64,000 nucleotides of DNA from Megascapheus bottae (taxonomy: Eukaryota; Chordata; Mammalia; Rodentia; Geomyidae): positions 31,331,525 through 31,395,524 of the forward strand of contig JANJXV010000010.1 in the NCBI GenBank assembly GCA_024803745.1, given 5' to 3'. Made by a program: the position numbers and the translations under genes. The notes under the pieces are model-generated. The model was not told the origin of the DNA, ran no database searches, and was given only the letters and a program-made list of their open reading frames with translations. Positions 20,966-32,012 of the stretch are shown piece after piece. Numbering within the stretch: position 1 is the first letter of the stretch; each line of letters opens with the position of its first letter.

Positions 20966-21068
20966 CTATAAAAATGCCAGATGGCATCATTATTGGAGCT
21001 CTTCAGTTCCAACTCCTCAGTTTTCAGATGAAAAACTGAGGACCCAGGAAATCAAGAGCCTGGTTTAA

Positions 21069-21320
21069 GCCAGGTGCTGGTGGCTCGCAACTATAATCCT
21101 GACTACTCAAGAAGCTGAGATCTGAGGATCATGGTTCAAAGCCAGCTCAGACAGGAAAGTCCATGAAACTGTTACCTCCAATAAACTGTTCAGATAAAAG
21201 CTGGAAGCAGCTCTGTGGCTCAAGTGATAGAGTGCTTGCCTTGATCACAGAGAGGCTCAGGGACAGAGCCCAGTCCCTGAATTCTGAATTCAAGCCCCAG
21301 GACTAGCATAAAAGAAAACA
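21069..21320 (+). mobile_element. B1-Geo dimeric SINE
   Basis: Sense dimer: B1-like part from 'gccaggtgctggtggctcgc', linker 'ttacctccaataaactgttc', Geo part 'gtggctcaagtgatagagtg', and a tail rich in 'aaacaaac'. The motif 'ctgaatt' is duplicated within the Geo part (21279-21292). Confidence 0.88.
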
Positions 21321-21461
21321 AACAAAAGTCTGGCTTGGTGTCCTTTATAGAGATGGAGGTTGATGGCATATGTGTGATGGGGAAGGAAAATAGACATTTT
21401 CCACTCAGTGTTTACAGGAGAAAATTTAGAAAACATAAGACAAAGATCAGCCTTAAGCTGA

Positions 21462-21564
21462 AGTGGTACCTCATGCCTGTAATCCCAGCTAGGGAGGCAA
21501 GGAGTAGGATTGCAAGTCCCAGCCTGCACTTTGAGACCTCTTTAAAAAAAAAAAAAAAAAAAAA
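21462..21564 (+). mobile_element. B1 SINE
   Basis: 'tggtacctcatgcctgtaat', 'cccagctagggaggcaagga', 'ttgcaagtcccagcctgcac', then a long A run at 21543-21564. It is B1-like, without a Geo half. Confidence 0.8.
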
Positions 21565-21569
21565 GGGCC

Positions 21570-22515
21570 ACATGAATTCTACCCCACGGAAATGGCTGCC
21601 AGATTGTTGGCATTCATTGTAAGAAAGCTAGATTCTGATGATGGTACTTACTGGCTTTTCTTAGTCTTCCTCTTTTTTTTTTTCTATACCCCTTAGGGAG
21701 AGACCTAGGAAATCATCTTTCGAAGCTCTGTTTTGTAGTGATATGGCAGGCTGAGCATTTGGATTGAAACTCATAAATTTCTTCTTCCAATTATTGTCAA
21801 TTGCCAAGTGTGGCTGGTGAATGACAGGTAGATTATTTTTGCCTGGTGTGGGTCACTGTTTTGCTTGGTCTGAATGTTTTTTGTTTAATGTTCCAAGAGA
21901 AGGCCACTGGTGGGTAGCCGAGGAGAAGTAATAAGAGAAGTCTACTGGGTGACGATTTGGCAGCTCAAGGAAAGTTGTAAATTAGGCTGACAGAAGAGAG
22001 CTTGCTGGCAAACTCCATGAACAAACACAAGGTGTGAGGTGGCTAGATGCTGCAATAAGCTAACTTTCTCTCTCACTGGTGGTTTCCTCTTGTTGGTTTT
22101 TGGTCAAGTGGTTAGATGTGTTAACTATCATCCAAACAGAATATGGATGGTTTGAGATTGTAGGTGCGGTGGGGTGTAGTGGTAGCTAATGGCAGTAAGG
22201 GGAGGGGTAGAAATGTACATGTGTATGAACCAGAGGAGTGTTTCCATGGCCTCAAAGGACTGACAGCATAGTCATCTATCTATTCCTGGTAACTGTTCCT
22301 GAGCGAAGGCAGAAGACTGAGTTTCCTTGTCATTTGAGTTACTTCCGTTGGGACTTCTCCAATCACCCCATCTGTTTTGTGTTCAGTGTCAAGGGAGGAC
22401 AGGTCTATCATGTTAACCATGACCTTGATATTAGGGACATTTTAGGGAGGTTTTTTTTTTCTTCTTTCTTGTCTCCCATTTGGTTGGCAAAGTAGGCCTT
22501 GGTATGTGTGGTCGA
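21570..22515. other. Unique sequence, nothing recognised
   Basis: No repeat or exon recognised. The frame at 22238-22495 has no supporting features. Confidence 0.45.
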
Positions 22516-22519
22516 CCCA

Positions 22520-22790
22520 ATTGAATAATTACATTTCCCTATTCTCTTTAGTCAATGTGACAGTAACTCACACTGATGACAAATCTAAAAATAGTCTATA
22601 TTTTCTTCTAAGGCCTGTATCAACATGGTAAGCACTGCTTTAATTAGCATGAGCAAATATCCAGATTAGTAGCCCTGAGTGGCAATCTTCGATTATGTCT
22701 TTTTGTTGAAGTGATATTATATTAAAACCCCATTTCCTTTTCAAAAATGTCCTTGTTAAAATAAGTTACATGAGCCTCAAATTACTGAAC
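22520..22790. promoter_or_regulatory. Candidate regulatory segment with a MEF2-type motif
   Basis: A repeat-free, AT-rich stretch holds a textbook MEF2 consensus (ctaaaaatag, 22585-22594). It also has homeodomain-type TAAT motifs ('tttaattagcatgagcaaat' at 22640-22659). One motif is weak evidence; conservation cannot be tested here. Confidence 0.25.
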
Positions 22791-22799
22791 CAAGTGATG

Positions 22800-23295
22800 A
22801 GCTCTCAAACACACACTGTCCCCCTCCCCCCATTGACGAGAAAAATGCCTATTCGCTCTAGAAGATCATTTGTGCTGGTTTGATCATGGTCTGCTCCTTT
22901 TCACTTTTTGAGAACATTCTTCACCAACCTCTGGGAGAGAACACCTACCTCTTTTGCTGCATTGTTTCACACATGTCTTTTAACAGCAGACTCATTGTCT
23001 ACAGATGTAAGGTAGGCAGGGCTCCAGTGTGTAAAGCAGATAGAACGGTGATGTTTATTTCTGGCTGTGATAGGAATAGAGAGGTTAGATCCCACATAGT
23101 GCTTTGCTTTTGTTTTTAAGTGGGTCTCCGCCACCACATTCAAATGTTGCCAGGTTATGCAGTGAATATATTTGTTTTTCATTAACTTAGCCATATAGGA
23201 TTTACTCACACGTTAATAAACTTACAAGTTAATAATAATTGGATTCTTAAACACTTCCTCAGACTTTGGTCTTAAATTCTATTAGGCTAGCGAAT
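22800..23295. other. Unique sequence, nothing recognised
   Basis: The motif pair 'ttttaacag' (to 22986) and 'aaggtagg' (23009) is a weak splice-like pair and is not supported further. Confidence 0.4.
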
Positions 23296-23312
23296 TGTGG
23301 TCATAATTCTTT

Positions 23313-23783
23313 TTTTTGTTCCAGGCTTGGGGCTTGAACTCAGGGACTGGTCACAGTTATCTAGCTTTTTCACTCAAAGCTGGTGTTCTACCACTTGAGC
23401 CACAGCTTCACTATGTTAATTCATTGCTGGTTAATGCAAGGTAAGAGTCTCAGGATTTGTTTTTCCGCCTAGGATAATTTCAAAGCTAGATCCTCAGATC
23501 TCAGGCTCCTGAGTAGCTAGGATTCTGGGCATCGTTCTTTTTGTTGTTGTTGTTGTTGTTGTTTGATCTCGGGGCCTGAACTTTGGGCCTGGGCTTTGTC
23601 CCTGAGCTCTTCAACTCAAGGCTAGCACTCTACTCCTTGAGCCACGTTGCCACTTGTGGTTTTCTGGTTAATTAGAGATAAGTCTCACAGACCTTAGTGC
23701 CTGGGCTGGCTTTGAACTGGGATCTTCAGATCTCAGCCTCCTGTGCAACTAGGATTACTGGCGTGAGCCACTGGCCCCCAGCG
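23313..23783 (-). mobile_element. Tandem pair of B1-Geo SINEs sharing one duplication
   Basis: Two antisense B1-Geo dimers lie end to end (about 23313-23534 and 23538-23783), separated by a (GTT)n A-tail derivative at 23541-23563. The outer flanks are gtggtcataattcttt (23297-23312) and gtggtcacaattcttt (23784-23799), differing at one base. The left copy lacks about 20 bp of its B1 head. The pair therefore sits between a single target-site duplication. Confidence 0.88.
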
Positions 23784-23804
23784 GTGGTCACAATTCTTTA
23801 AGCC

Positions 23805-24560
23805 AAACTTTTGTTGGCTTTGTTCTCCATAAAGAGTGTGGCTGAGGAAGGCTCACTGAAAGACTCATTTTACCAAGGGCACATTCTCTGGACTCTCACC
23901 ATAATAATCCTCAGGTCTCACCTGTTCTTTCTGGGCTCTTCAGTCCAATTCTGGCTTCATGACTCTTCTTCTTTAACTGTATAACCCTTGTCCATGTTTT
24001 GAAATGCTGTTTCAGTTCCCTTATGCTCCTACCTGAAATATTGAGAAGGCAGGGTTAGATTCCTCTGTTGCTGGATCTCTTCAAAAATTCTCTCCATGAA
24101 AACTGCTACATATACAAATATATTAAGAACTTTCTTTCACTGAATCTCAGGGGCCTTTGCCAGCTTTGGTACTTCCATTATTTTAGACCACTTGCCCAAA
24201 TATAGTCCTTCATTACAAATAGCCACAAATGTATGATTTCACACCCACATTTCAACCATAGTTGACCCATCAGCCTGAGACCCCCATCAGTTCTCCATTC
24301 TGGAGATTGTATTACTTTCCTTGGCACAGTTCCAAAGTATTAAGGCTAGAATTCAATATAAAGTTGGTTTCCCTAGGATGTCATTAAGAGGGTTTAGTTA
24401 TGGAAACACCAAAGGATATTGCCAAATATAGCAATTTCTTTCAAATGGCCAGGAGCCCTAGCCTCTTGTGACTGCTACATTATAAATCTTTAGTGTTCTT
24501 GACGTGGGAGTGGGGAAGGGGATGGGAAGATCATAAGGAATAAACACTTTTCCTTGTTCA
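23805..24560. other. Unassigned sequence
   Basis: No family could be named. The 24120-24370 part has the look of old interspersed-repeat DNA but I cannot place it. Confidence 0.4.
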
Positions 24561-24562
24561 TT

Positions 24563-24640
24563 AAAAATATAAATATATATGTATATATATTTGTAAATAT
24601 ATTATACATATATATTTATAAATATATATTTATATATGTA
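24563..24640. repeat. AT-rich imperfect palindrome
   Basis: Nearly pure A/T with TATA and ATAT blocks arranged so that the left and right parts pair imperfectly. It sits directly against the 5' end of a SINE, whose insertion probably used this T/A-rich target. Confidence 0.85.
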
Positions 24641-24940
24641 GAGGCTTGGAATGTGGTGTGGTGGTAGAGTGCTTGCCTAGCAAGCATGAAGCCCCAGGAT
24701 CCATTCCTCAATACCACAAAAACAGAAAAAGCCAGAAGTGGTGTTGTGGCTCAAGTGGTAGAATGCTAGCCTTGAGCAAAAAAGCTTAGGATAATGCCCA
24801 GGCCTTGAGCTCAAGTCCCTAGACTATCAAAAGACAACTATAATAGCAAATAGAGCTGTGGCTCAAGTGGTAGTACATCCATGAACATAAAAGCAAGGAA
24901 CAGAGCCCAACTATGTGTTAAAGTCCCAGTACTGGCACCA
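24641..24940 (+). mobile_element. Trimeric SINE: IDL-Geo-Geo
   Basis: IDL monomer 24641-24725 ('gtggtagagtgcttgcctag', degenerate box B 'ggatccattcc'). First Geo monomer 24731-24829 ('gccagaagtggtgttgtggc'). A-rich spacer, then a second Geo-like monomer at 24851-24938 ('gagctgtggctcaagtggta', 'aagtcccagtactggcacc'). The third unit lacks the first dozen bases of Geo. I saw no flanking duplication, so two adjacent insertions are possible. Confidence 0.8.
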
Positions 24941-24944
24941 ATGT

Positions 24945-26420
24945 TTGTAATAGAGTGGTAGTGACTCCTAGATGTATAAAAATAGTCAACTAACCATTTT
25001 GTTTTAGTCAATATTTCTAGCTTGGGATATTTGTGAAAAAGTCATTTACACTTGGAATGAAGTATGCTTTCATATATATTGCAGATTTTTACAAAAAGTT
25101 GGTTTGGATTTTTGAGAGGGAAATAACTTTTATAAAAATGTTTTTTGTTGTCCATTTCTTGAGATATATGAGGGTAAAAAAGAAATAATTTCAACTTAAA
25201 CCAACAAATAACATTTCTCAGTCTTGGTGCTGTTGATATTTTAAGGCATAATATTACTTGTCTGGGGGTATTGTCCTGTGGGTTGTATAGTTTAGCATTA
25301 AATCAGACTTCCACGCAATAGATGCCAATAAGATCCTTCTCTCGCTAGCCCAGACTAGTCAAATGTCCTTTGGGGAGGAAAGACACAGGTAGTCAAGAAT
25401 CCCTGCCACTGAAAGGAAAAGATGCAAGAGGAAGACTTGGTGAAGGGACAATCCATGAACCTACAGCATCTTTGGCTCCTGTGGCATCCATCAGTGGAAA
25501 TGAGGTACAAGAATTGGCTTGTTTGCTGAATGAAGTTTTCTCCTCCCTAGCCTTTTGTCTTCTCCCGAGTTTCTCTTTTTATATACTTCTTTCTGCAAGT
25601 ACCCTCAATAACTAGCCATATATGGAAAGCATGCAGCATTTAAAAATGCTAACTAGATGATACTATTCCTCCTCAGATAAATAATTGAGGAATGTACTTC
25701 CTTTTAGCTTTTGCTTTGGAACAAGCCAATCCAAATTTTGGTGGGTAGAAATGGCTACTAACTGTTATTACTGCTCCTGGATTGGTTTGGCTTGTGTCTA
25801 GGTGATATTGACTACACTTGGTGGATCCTGTCAGCTTCTTCAGGTCTATGTGCCAGCCAGCCAGGGCTATAGCACTTGGCCAAGCTGCAGTCCTTCATTG
25901 TTCTGGAATTAGCGAGCAGCTCAAAATCTGCTTATCTCATAATGTTGGCTGAAGTATACATAGATAAGCAGAAGCAGCACTTCTGATTTGTTCTGTAGGG
26001 TAAATCAAGTCACAGAGCTGAATGCAGTCAACGCAGGGAGATACACACTGTATCTTCTTAGGAAGAACGGAAGGCAACCCAGCACTGAGAGGAGCGAGGA
26101 ATGCTGGTCAAGAATCAGTCTGTCACACTTCTTATTTTAGAGTAATAGTTTGGCTTTTATATGATTTTTACAACTCAGCTCCTTGATTTTACTAGGTAGG
26201 TCTACTATGAGAGAATATAATAATCATATAATAATCACAGGGTCACTGTAAGGGTGGACTCATCTAGAAGAGGAGAATGAGCCAAACAAACTCTAAAAAT
26301 GGGTTTGAATGTCCATTCTCTTAATTTTGTATGAATTAAATAGAATTATAGTTGTGTGGTTTAAAAAAAATGGCAAAAGCTAGATTTGTCTGAGTGGGAG
26401 GAAGGGAGGAAAGGCAATTT
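24945..26420. other. Unique sequence with candidate regulatory motif
   Basis: No exon recognised. It contains the inverted GATA-type repeat at 25928-25971 and an open frame at 25370-25615 without supporting features. Confidence 0.45.
25928..25971. promoter_or_regulatory. Inverted GATA-type motif pair
   Basis: A perfect 10-bp inverted repeat, ctgcttatct (25928-25937) and agataagcag (25962-25971), with a 24-bp spacer. Each arm contains a GATA-factor consensus (AGATAAG). The surrounding 25.7-26.1 kb is repeat-free. An enhancer role is inference. Confidence 0.35.
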
Positions 26421-26426
26421 CCAAGA

Positions 26427-26671
26427 TTTTTTTTTTTTTTGTCGTTTGTGGAGCTTCCACTCACGGCCTAGACACTGACTCTGAGCCTCTTTGTGCTCTG
26501 GGTTAGTGCTCTACGACTTTATCCTCAGTGCCACTTCCAGTTTTTGAGTGGTCCATTGGAGGTAAAAGTCTCACAGGGTCTTTTCTGTCCAGACCGGCTT
26601 TGAACTGTGGTTCTCACATCTTAGCCTCCAGAGTAGCTAGGATTATAGGCGTGACCCATTGGCTGCTAGCC
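26427..26671 (-). mobile_element. B1-Geo dimeric SINE
   Basis: Antisense: T tail 26427-26440, diverged Geo part, and B1-like part ending 'ttataggcgtgacccattgg'. Confidence 0.85.
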
Positions 26672-26714
26672 CAGGATGTTTGTTATATGAAGATCATGAA
26701 CACTGATCTTGGTT

Positions 26715-26758
26715 CTCTCTGTCTCTCTCTGTCTCTCTCTCTCTCTTTTTTTTTTTGA
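26715..26758. repeat. (TCTG/TC)n then T run
   Basis: TCTCTCTG units followed by TC units and a T10 run. Confidence 0.9.
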
Positions 26759-26764
26759 GAGTGG

Positions 26765-27285
26765 CAGATTGCAGATGTGTTGGCCAGAGGAATGTTGAGT
26801 GAAAATCTCTGGAATGTTTTAGCAACCTTTTAAATGTACTGCCAGGAAATATCTGCTGCTTCCCTTCTCTGTGTTGTCTCAAAAGGGCTCTTGTAAACAC
26901 AGCTCAACCTAGTCCAGGTAGTAGGACTGGAAGCAGTGATAAGTGAAAAGTTTTCTCTGCAGCTGTGCTCAGCTCCAGCCTGACCAAACCCCATTCATAT
27001 GTAACCCGAATCCGACCACTTCTTGTGTGTTTACATTTGGTTTCAGTATTATTTTTAACTGGTGAAAGAGCAGTTCAAAGTCATTTTTTTCCACCTTGGC
27101 ACTTACCATAATCTTTCAAGGTTCAGTAGCAGAATAGCAATAAGTCACATCAAGAGGATTTTGAATCAAGGGGATTTGAGTTGGGTGGAATTCAAAACCA
27201 GCTACCTAATTATATGTGCGAATGTACTGAAGATAGATGGGTCTGTGACAAGATATTATATCAGAAATCACATTTAAGTATTTAT
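26765..27285. other. Unique sequence, nothing recognised
   Basis: No gene or repeat recognised. Confidence 0.45.
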
Positions 27286-27289
27286 GCTA

Positions 27290-27990
27290 AGACTTTAGAT
27301 TTAGATTTTTCCACATGTCTGACATAATTCATTAAAAATGTGTGTGCACTATACACCTCTAAGAAAGGTTCAACAACCATGAAATAAAACAAAAATAAAA
27401 AGTGCTGGAGAGGATAGCAAATAAAAAAACCCTGTCACATATTGATATAAGGAATGCCAAATAGTTCCTTCACTTCAAAACACAGTTTTGAATTTCTTAA
27501 GTTTCTGTTAGGACTCTGCTTACCATAAAACTTTAGAAGCTCACTCCTTGGTCGTACCTAAGAGAAACTGAGACATGAACAGGCATGCTGACAATAGCTA
27601 TAGGTACAGTTACCAGCTATCCTCCCACAGTTGGATAGAAAATAAGACGAGATGCATCCACATAGTAGAAAGACACTCAGCAGTATGATTATTGATATGT
27701 TAAATAATATAGCCAAAGCTCAAACAATTATGCTAAATGAAAGAAGCCAGACTCACAATACTATCAACTGTAGGATTCCATTTATATATTATTCTGAAAA
27801 AGGGCAAACATAGGGAAACAGGTTCCTACAGAATGGAGGAAGGGACTGTCCTAGAGAGGGGCATATGAGAAATTCAGGGGGTGATGGAAGTTTTCTGTAT
27901 TTTATTTGTGGTAGTGGCCTCATGACTGTACAAGTACGTCAGAACTCAGGACTGTTCACACAAAAGGGTGAATTTAAACCCAAATAAGTG
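27290..27990 (+). mobile_element. Old L1 3' end (L1M type)
   Basis: Late ORF2 and 3' UTR order: 'agtgctggagaggatagcaa', 'acactcagcagtatgattat', 'tatgctaaatgaaagaagcc', 'ggattccatttatatattat', 'gggtgatggaagttttctgt', 'ttatttgtggtagtggcctc', and a final 'aagggtgaatttaa'. It is heavily mutated with no frame intact. Confidence 0.8.
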
Positions 27991-27999
27991 TAGCCTTTA

Positions 28000-28625
28000 A
28001 AAAAGTATGTTTTGTACAGCTCAGTGTTTCCTATTTTTTTATTTGTTAATCTAAAATATATACTGCGGTGGCAAATACTGGGTATTTGGAAAGTTCATTT
28101 TGAGGTTTTGTTTTATCCAAGTGATTCTTCATCTAGACCCCATTTGATAGAACCACAGGTGACATCTACCCCAGAATGGGGACAGTATGATGCACTTCGG
28201 AGACTTTGCTCTAAGGGACGTTGGAACCACAGCCTGGAGGGTTTATTGTAGATTTTGGCCTGCAGATGTGTTTTGTTTGGCCTGCATAGTGTTTAAAGAA
28301 ATTCAATTAGTTGCCAAGACTGAAAAATGAGAAATTTCACATTAAAAATCCAGATTTCCGGCTTCTTTGTAAGAAATGGGAGGATCCGGTAAAATGGGCC
28401 CCAATTCCCGTATGGGGACAATGGCTCCCCTTCCCACTGGCCTGGGCTCCCCATCCCCACAGCTGTGTACCACTCACCACTCCATCCATGAGGCCCAGGG
28501 CTGGCTCTGTGTGCTTGGTTTGCTTCTATAGTTATGTTCAAAGAAATAGGAGATGTCTCGTCTTTTCCCTTCCTTTCCTTTTTCTTATTAAAACTGGGGA
28601 AACAAAGTGTCATTTTTTTCCCCCC
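28000..28625. other. Unassigned, partly repeat-like
   Basis: The 28235-28400 part ('tttggcctgcagatgtgttt', 'tggcctgcatagtg', 'caattagttgccaagactga') resembles a dispersed old mammalian repeat, possibly a hAT-type DNA transposon remnant, but I cannot name it. The frames at 28293-28673 are not supported. Confidence 0.4.
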
Positions 28626-28628
28626 TGG

Positions 28629-28843
28629 TTTATTTATTTATTTATTTATTTTTTGGCCAGTCCTGGACCTTGAACTCAGGGTCTGAGTACTGTCCTTGAA
28701 CACTTTTTGCTCAGGGCTAGCCCTCTGCCACTTGAGCCACAGAGTGACTTCTGCCTTTTTCTGTGTATGTGGTACTGAAGAATGGAACCCAGGCTTTCAT
28801 GCATGCTAGGCAAACACTCTACCACTAAGCCATGGCCCCCAAC
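28629..28843 (-). mobile_element. IDL-Geo SINE with (TTTA)n tail
   Basis: A (TTTA)n tail (28629-28652) is followed by antisense Geo and IDL monomers, ending 'gcatgctaggcaaacactct' and 'accactaagccatggccccc'. The box B side is mutated ('gaatggaacccaggc'). Confidence 0.88.
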
Positions 28844-28988
28844 AGTCGTAAAGAGAAAGTAAAAGCCACTCTGAAGAGTCAGCTGCTGGACCCAGAAACT
28901 TGTCAGAGACCTGCTGTTTTGTTTTGTCCCTCCTTATCTTTTTCTCCTCCCTTTTGGCAATTAGTCGGAGGTAATTGGTTTGAAACAA

Positions 28989-29130
28989 GTAAGACCCTCC
29001 CCTGGTTTGTTGCTATCAGATGGTGGCTTGTCTGAGAGCTGATCTGGGTTATGGCAAGACCCAAGACCCTCCCCTGGATGGTGGATACTGGCTGATGGGG
29101 GGGGGGGAGACGGAGGTGGGGAGGGCAAGC
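28989..29130. repeat. Short duplicated motif and G-rich tract
   Basis: The 15-mer aagaccctcccctgg occurs at 28990 and again near 29064. It is followed by a run of ten G at 29099-29108 and further G clusters to 29130 that could form a quadruplex. Confidence 0.6.
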
Positions 29131-29226
29131 TGGCCTGACCTGGTTGGCATCAAGCTCTGTGGTATCACACTCTGTTCTGGCTACTTCCTGCTGTAGGGGG
29201 CATGGATGAGAGCTTCCAGAGGAGTG

Positions 29227-29245
29227 TGTAAGTGTGTGTGTGTGT

Positions 29246-29281
<36 letters not shown>
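29227..29281. repeat. (GT)n microsatellite
   Basis: Two GT blocks separated by GTAAGTGT. The CA reading on the other strand gives a His/Thr-rich frame, which is an artefact. Confidence 0.95.
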
Positions 29282-29283
<2 letters not shown>

Positions 29284-29284
29284 G

Positions 29285-29695
29285 AACTGAAGGATTTTGA
29301 GTGATGTTGGTCCACAGGTTCTTGGTGGATGCTCATTTCTAGTTTGACTTGATCTAGGTGGGAGAGTGTAAACTTCGTTAGTAATTTAAACACACAAGCA
29401 TAAAGAGTATGAGCACTCCTATCAAGGGCCCAAACAATATCAGAAGCTGAATGGTTGATGGCAGTCAGGATTGTATTTGTTTTTATACTTCAAATGCAAA
29501 CGGGCCTGTAAACACTGTTTTTGCAACCACTGGGCCAGTTGAAGAATGAAGTATACTTGTAAGTAGCATGTAGGGGAAAGAAGATGAAGAATGTTGAATT
29601 TTTTTAATAGTCTATTTAGTGTATTGTGAGCTTGTATTGGTTAAATTTATTGCCATTATATGATTGGCCACTATTTATTAGTGATTTTACAGAAG
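29285..29695. other. Unique sequence, nothing recognised
   Basis: No gene or repeat recognised. Confidence 0.45.
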
Positions 29696-29707
29696 TATTT
29701 ACTACAA

Positions 29708-29930
29708 AGCTGGGTGTGGTGGCTCATGCCTGTAATCTTAGCTACTCAGGAGTCTAAGACCTGAAGATCAAGATTCAAAGCTAGTCGGGGCACATAAGGA
29801 CCTGAGACTCTTTATCTCCAATTAGCCTCTAGAAAATGGGAAGTGGGGCTTGGCTCAAGCATAGGGTGGTAGCCTTGAGCTGAAGAGCTCAGGTTGAGTT
29901 CAAGCCCCATGACCCCCCCCCTAACAAATG
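29708..29930 (+). mobile_element. B1-Geo SINE with duplication
   Basis: Sense dimer: 'gctgggtgtggtggctcatg', linker 'tctttatctccaattagcct', a shortened Geo part, and a C8 run before the 3' flank. The 10-bp repeat tttactacaa lies at 29698-29707 and 29931-29940. Confidence 0.88.
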
Positions 29931-30186
29931 TTTACTACAATTGAAGTGACAACGTTTCCATTTTTTTCTTTTGTAGTTTTGTGAGTCAAAGTTTCTGAGT
30001 TAGAAACTTGTTCGATTATTATTATGGAAAGTCATACGCTGTGAGTTGTGAGTTAAGAATTATCTGGCTTACAGCTTGGATACCCCAGATGTGGTTGGCA
30101 TGTATGTAGAGGCAGGCCTAATGCATTTGAGTTTGGGGGCTGTTTATAACAAAGACAACCATTTCTTAAAGGAGACCCAAACCCTA

Positions 30187-30285
30187 AGTTTTTGAGACAA
30201 ACTCTTACTGTGTATCTCAGGCTGACCTCAAATTTGTTATTCTCCTGCTTCAGTCTCTGAAGGACTGAATTGGTGACAGGTGAAA
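30187..30285 (-). mobile_element. B1 SINE
   Basis: Antisense B1: 'tttgagacaaactcttactg', 'tgtatctcaggctgacctca', 'attctcctgcttcagtctct'. It is an older B1 without a Geo half. Confidence 0.75.
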
Positions 30286-30484
30286 ACTACTACTCCTTGC
30301 TCTCCTAAGGGCTTAAAATGTTTGTGATGTGCCTATGCGGAAAGAATGCACATTCAGATGCTTCCTCAAGACAAATGGGGCTCTCTGCACTTAGTCATGG
30401 TACATGCCTGTCCTTCGTAGACAAGTGACAAACAGTTTCTGAGTAATAGAGTATAACTTTACTTAAAACAACTTATCTGATTCC

Positions 30485-30486
<2 letters not shown>

Positions 30487-30539
<53 letters not shown>

Positions 30540-30574
30540 GACAGGGACAGGGACAGAGACAGAGACAGAGGGAG
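30487..30574. repeat. (GT)n plus (GGGACA/GAGACA)n
   Basis: A GT run of about 23 units, then a purine-rich hexamer array of GGGACA and GAGACA units. Confidence 0.93.
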
Positions 30575-30579
30575 AATAG

Positions 30580-32010
30580 GTGTTTAGAGAGTATAATTGG
30601 ACCTTCTTAAATCACTCATAGTAAAGATGGTGCAATTAAAACCATAGTCCTCCAATCAGAGGGACTGAAGCTTTAATATGCACATCAACCTCAGGGGAGC
30701 AGGTGTAAATGTTGGTTCTCACTCAGCATGTCTGGAGCAAGGTCAGAGATTCCACATTTCTGACATCCCTGGTGATTGGTCAATGGAACATACCCTGTGT
30801 GGCCAGGCTCCAGGTCATGGCCTCTATGCAGAAATGGGCAACATGAACTGCTCAGACTTTTCTTTTTAACAACCTGTACCCCACTGAAGAAGCAGTGGAT
30901 CAAACCAGAGGGGTTTTTTGATCATTTGTTGAAAAGTATCACTTGTCTTCAACAAGAGGTATTTAAAAGGTAGTGGGATTCATGCTCTGGAAAGAAAGGA
31001 TAATTTTTGTCATTCATTAGCTGGCATCATCCCAGAAGCCAGCAAGCTTACATAGCCAGTGGAATGACGACATCTCCTATGCTTATACAGTATCCCCTTT
31101 GTGGCCCTAGGCCAGTCACCATGGTCTCTGCTTTCCTACTAATCATAACAAGGTGAGCTTTGACTTTGTGGGCTCTAGTGAAAGATTAAATTAGCATTTG
31201 GAGAAGCTGGCAACATCTACCAGGAAAGGCACCATCATTATTTCATTACTGCTTTATCTGTTAGGCTCAGTGATTCAGTGCAAACAAAAAAAAAGACAAG
31301 TCTTTGCTATCTATAAAAGAGACAGTTGCTGCAGTCTACAACTCTCACATGGTTGAAAACACCAAGGGGAGGACAAATTCCAGCTATCTGTGGAAGAAGA
31401 TGCATCATGCCTCTTTTTTCATAACCTTTGCTATTTCTATGTATCACTTCAGAGTTTTATATGGTACTTTTTTCATGTAAAGAAGAAATATCTTCCTTTT
31501 CACTGTCCTTACCTTCCAAACATGGGCCATTTCAACGTTTGGTTAAAACATAGCTGGCTCTGGCTTGACCGGAATGTATTTTCTTATCTTTAAATCAGCA
31601 GACTGAAAGCTCTGTCCAATAGACGTCTTGTGTGTCTACATATGCAATACAAATATTTGCAGCAGTCATACTAAAGATGAAAAAGTAGTTGGATAAAATA
31701 AATTTCAATAATGGATCTAGTTTGGCCTAAACATTCTAAAATATTTTTTCAATATGTAATTAATATAAGAATTATTAATGAGGTATTTTGTCTGCTTTGG
31801 TATTTTAAAAAAATGAATGTATCTTATACTACATTTCAAAGTGGGATGTTAAATTTTCATTAAGACATATTTATCTTTAGGCTTTCTAATGTGTGCAGAT
31901 GATAGATCCACATACTTGAGTGGTTCCAAAGATACTCTTTTGTGACTAATGATGAGTTTTTAAAATGTAGATGTCAACCACCGAATAAGATAACATTAAA
32001 AATTGCTCTC
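30580..32010. other. Unique sequence, nothing recognised
   Basis: No repeat family recognised. The frames at 30678-30973 overlap on both strands and are unsupported. Confidence 0.5.
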
Positions 32011-32012
32011 TG

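Noticed and set aside
22951..23015. Micro-exon between 'ttttaacag' and 'aaggtagg'
   Set aside because: Only about 25 bp, weak sites and no second line of evidence.
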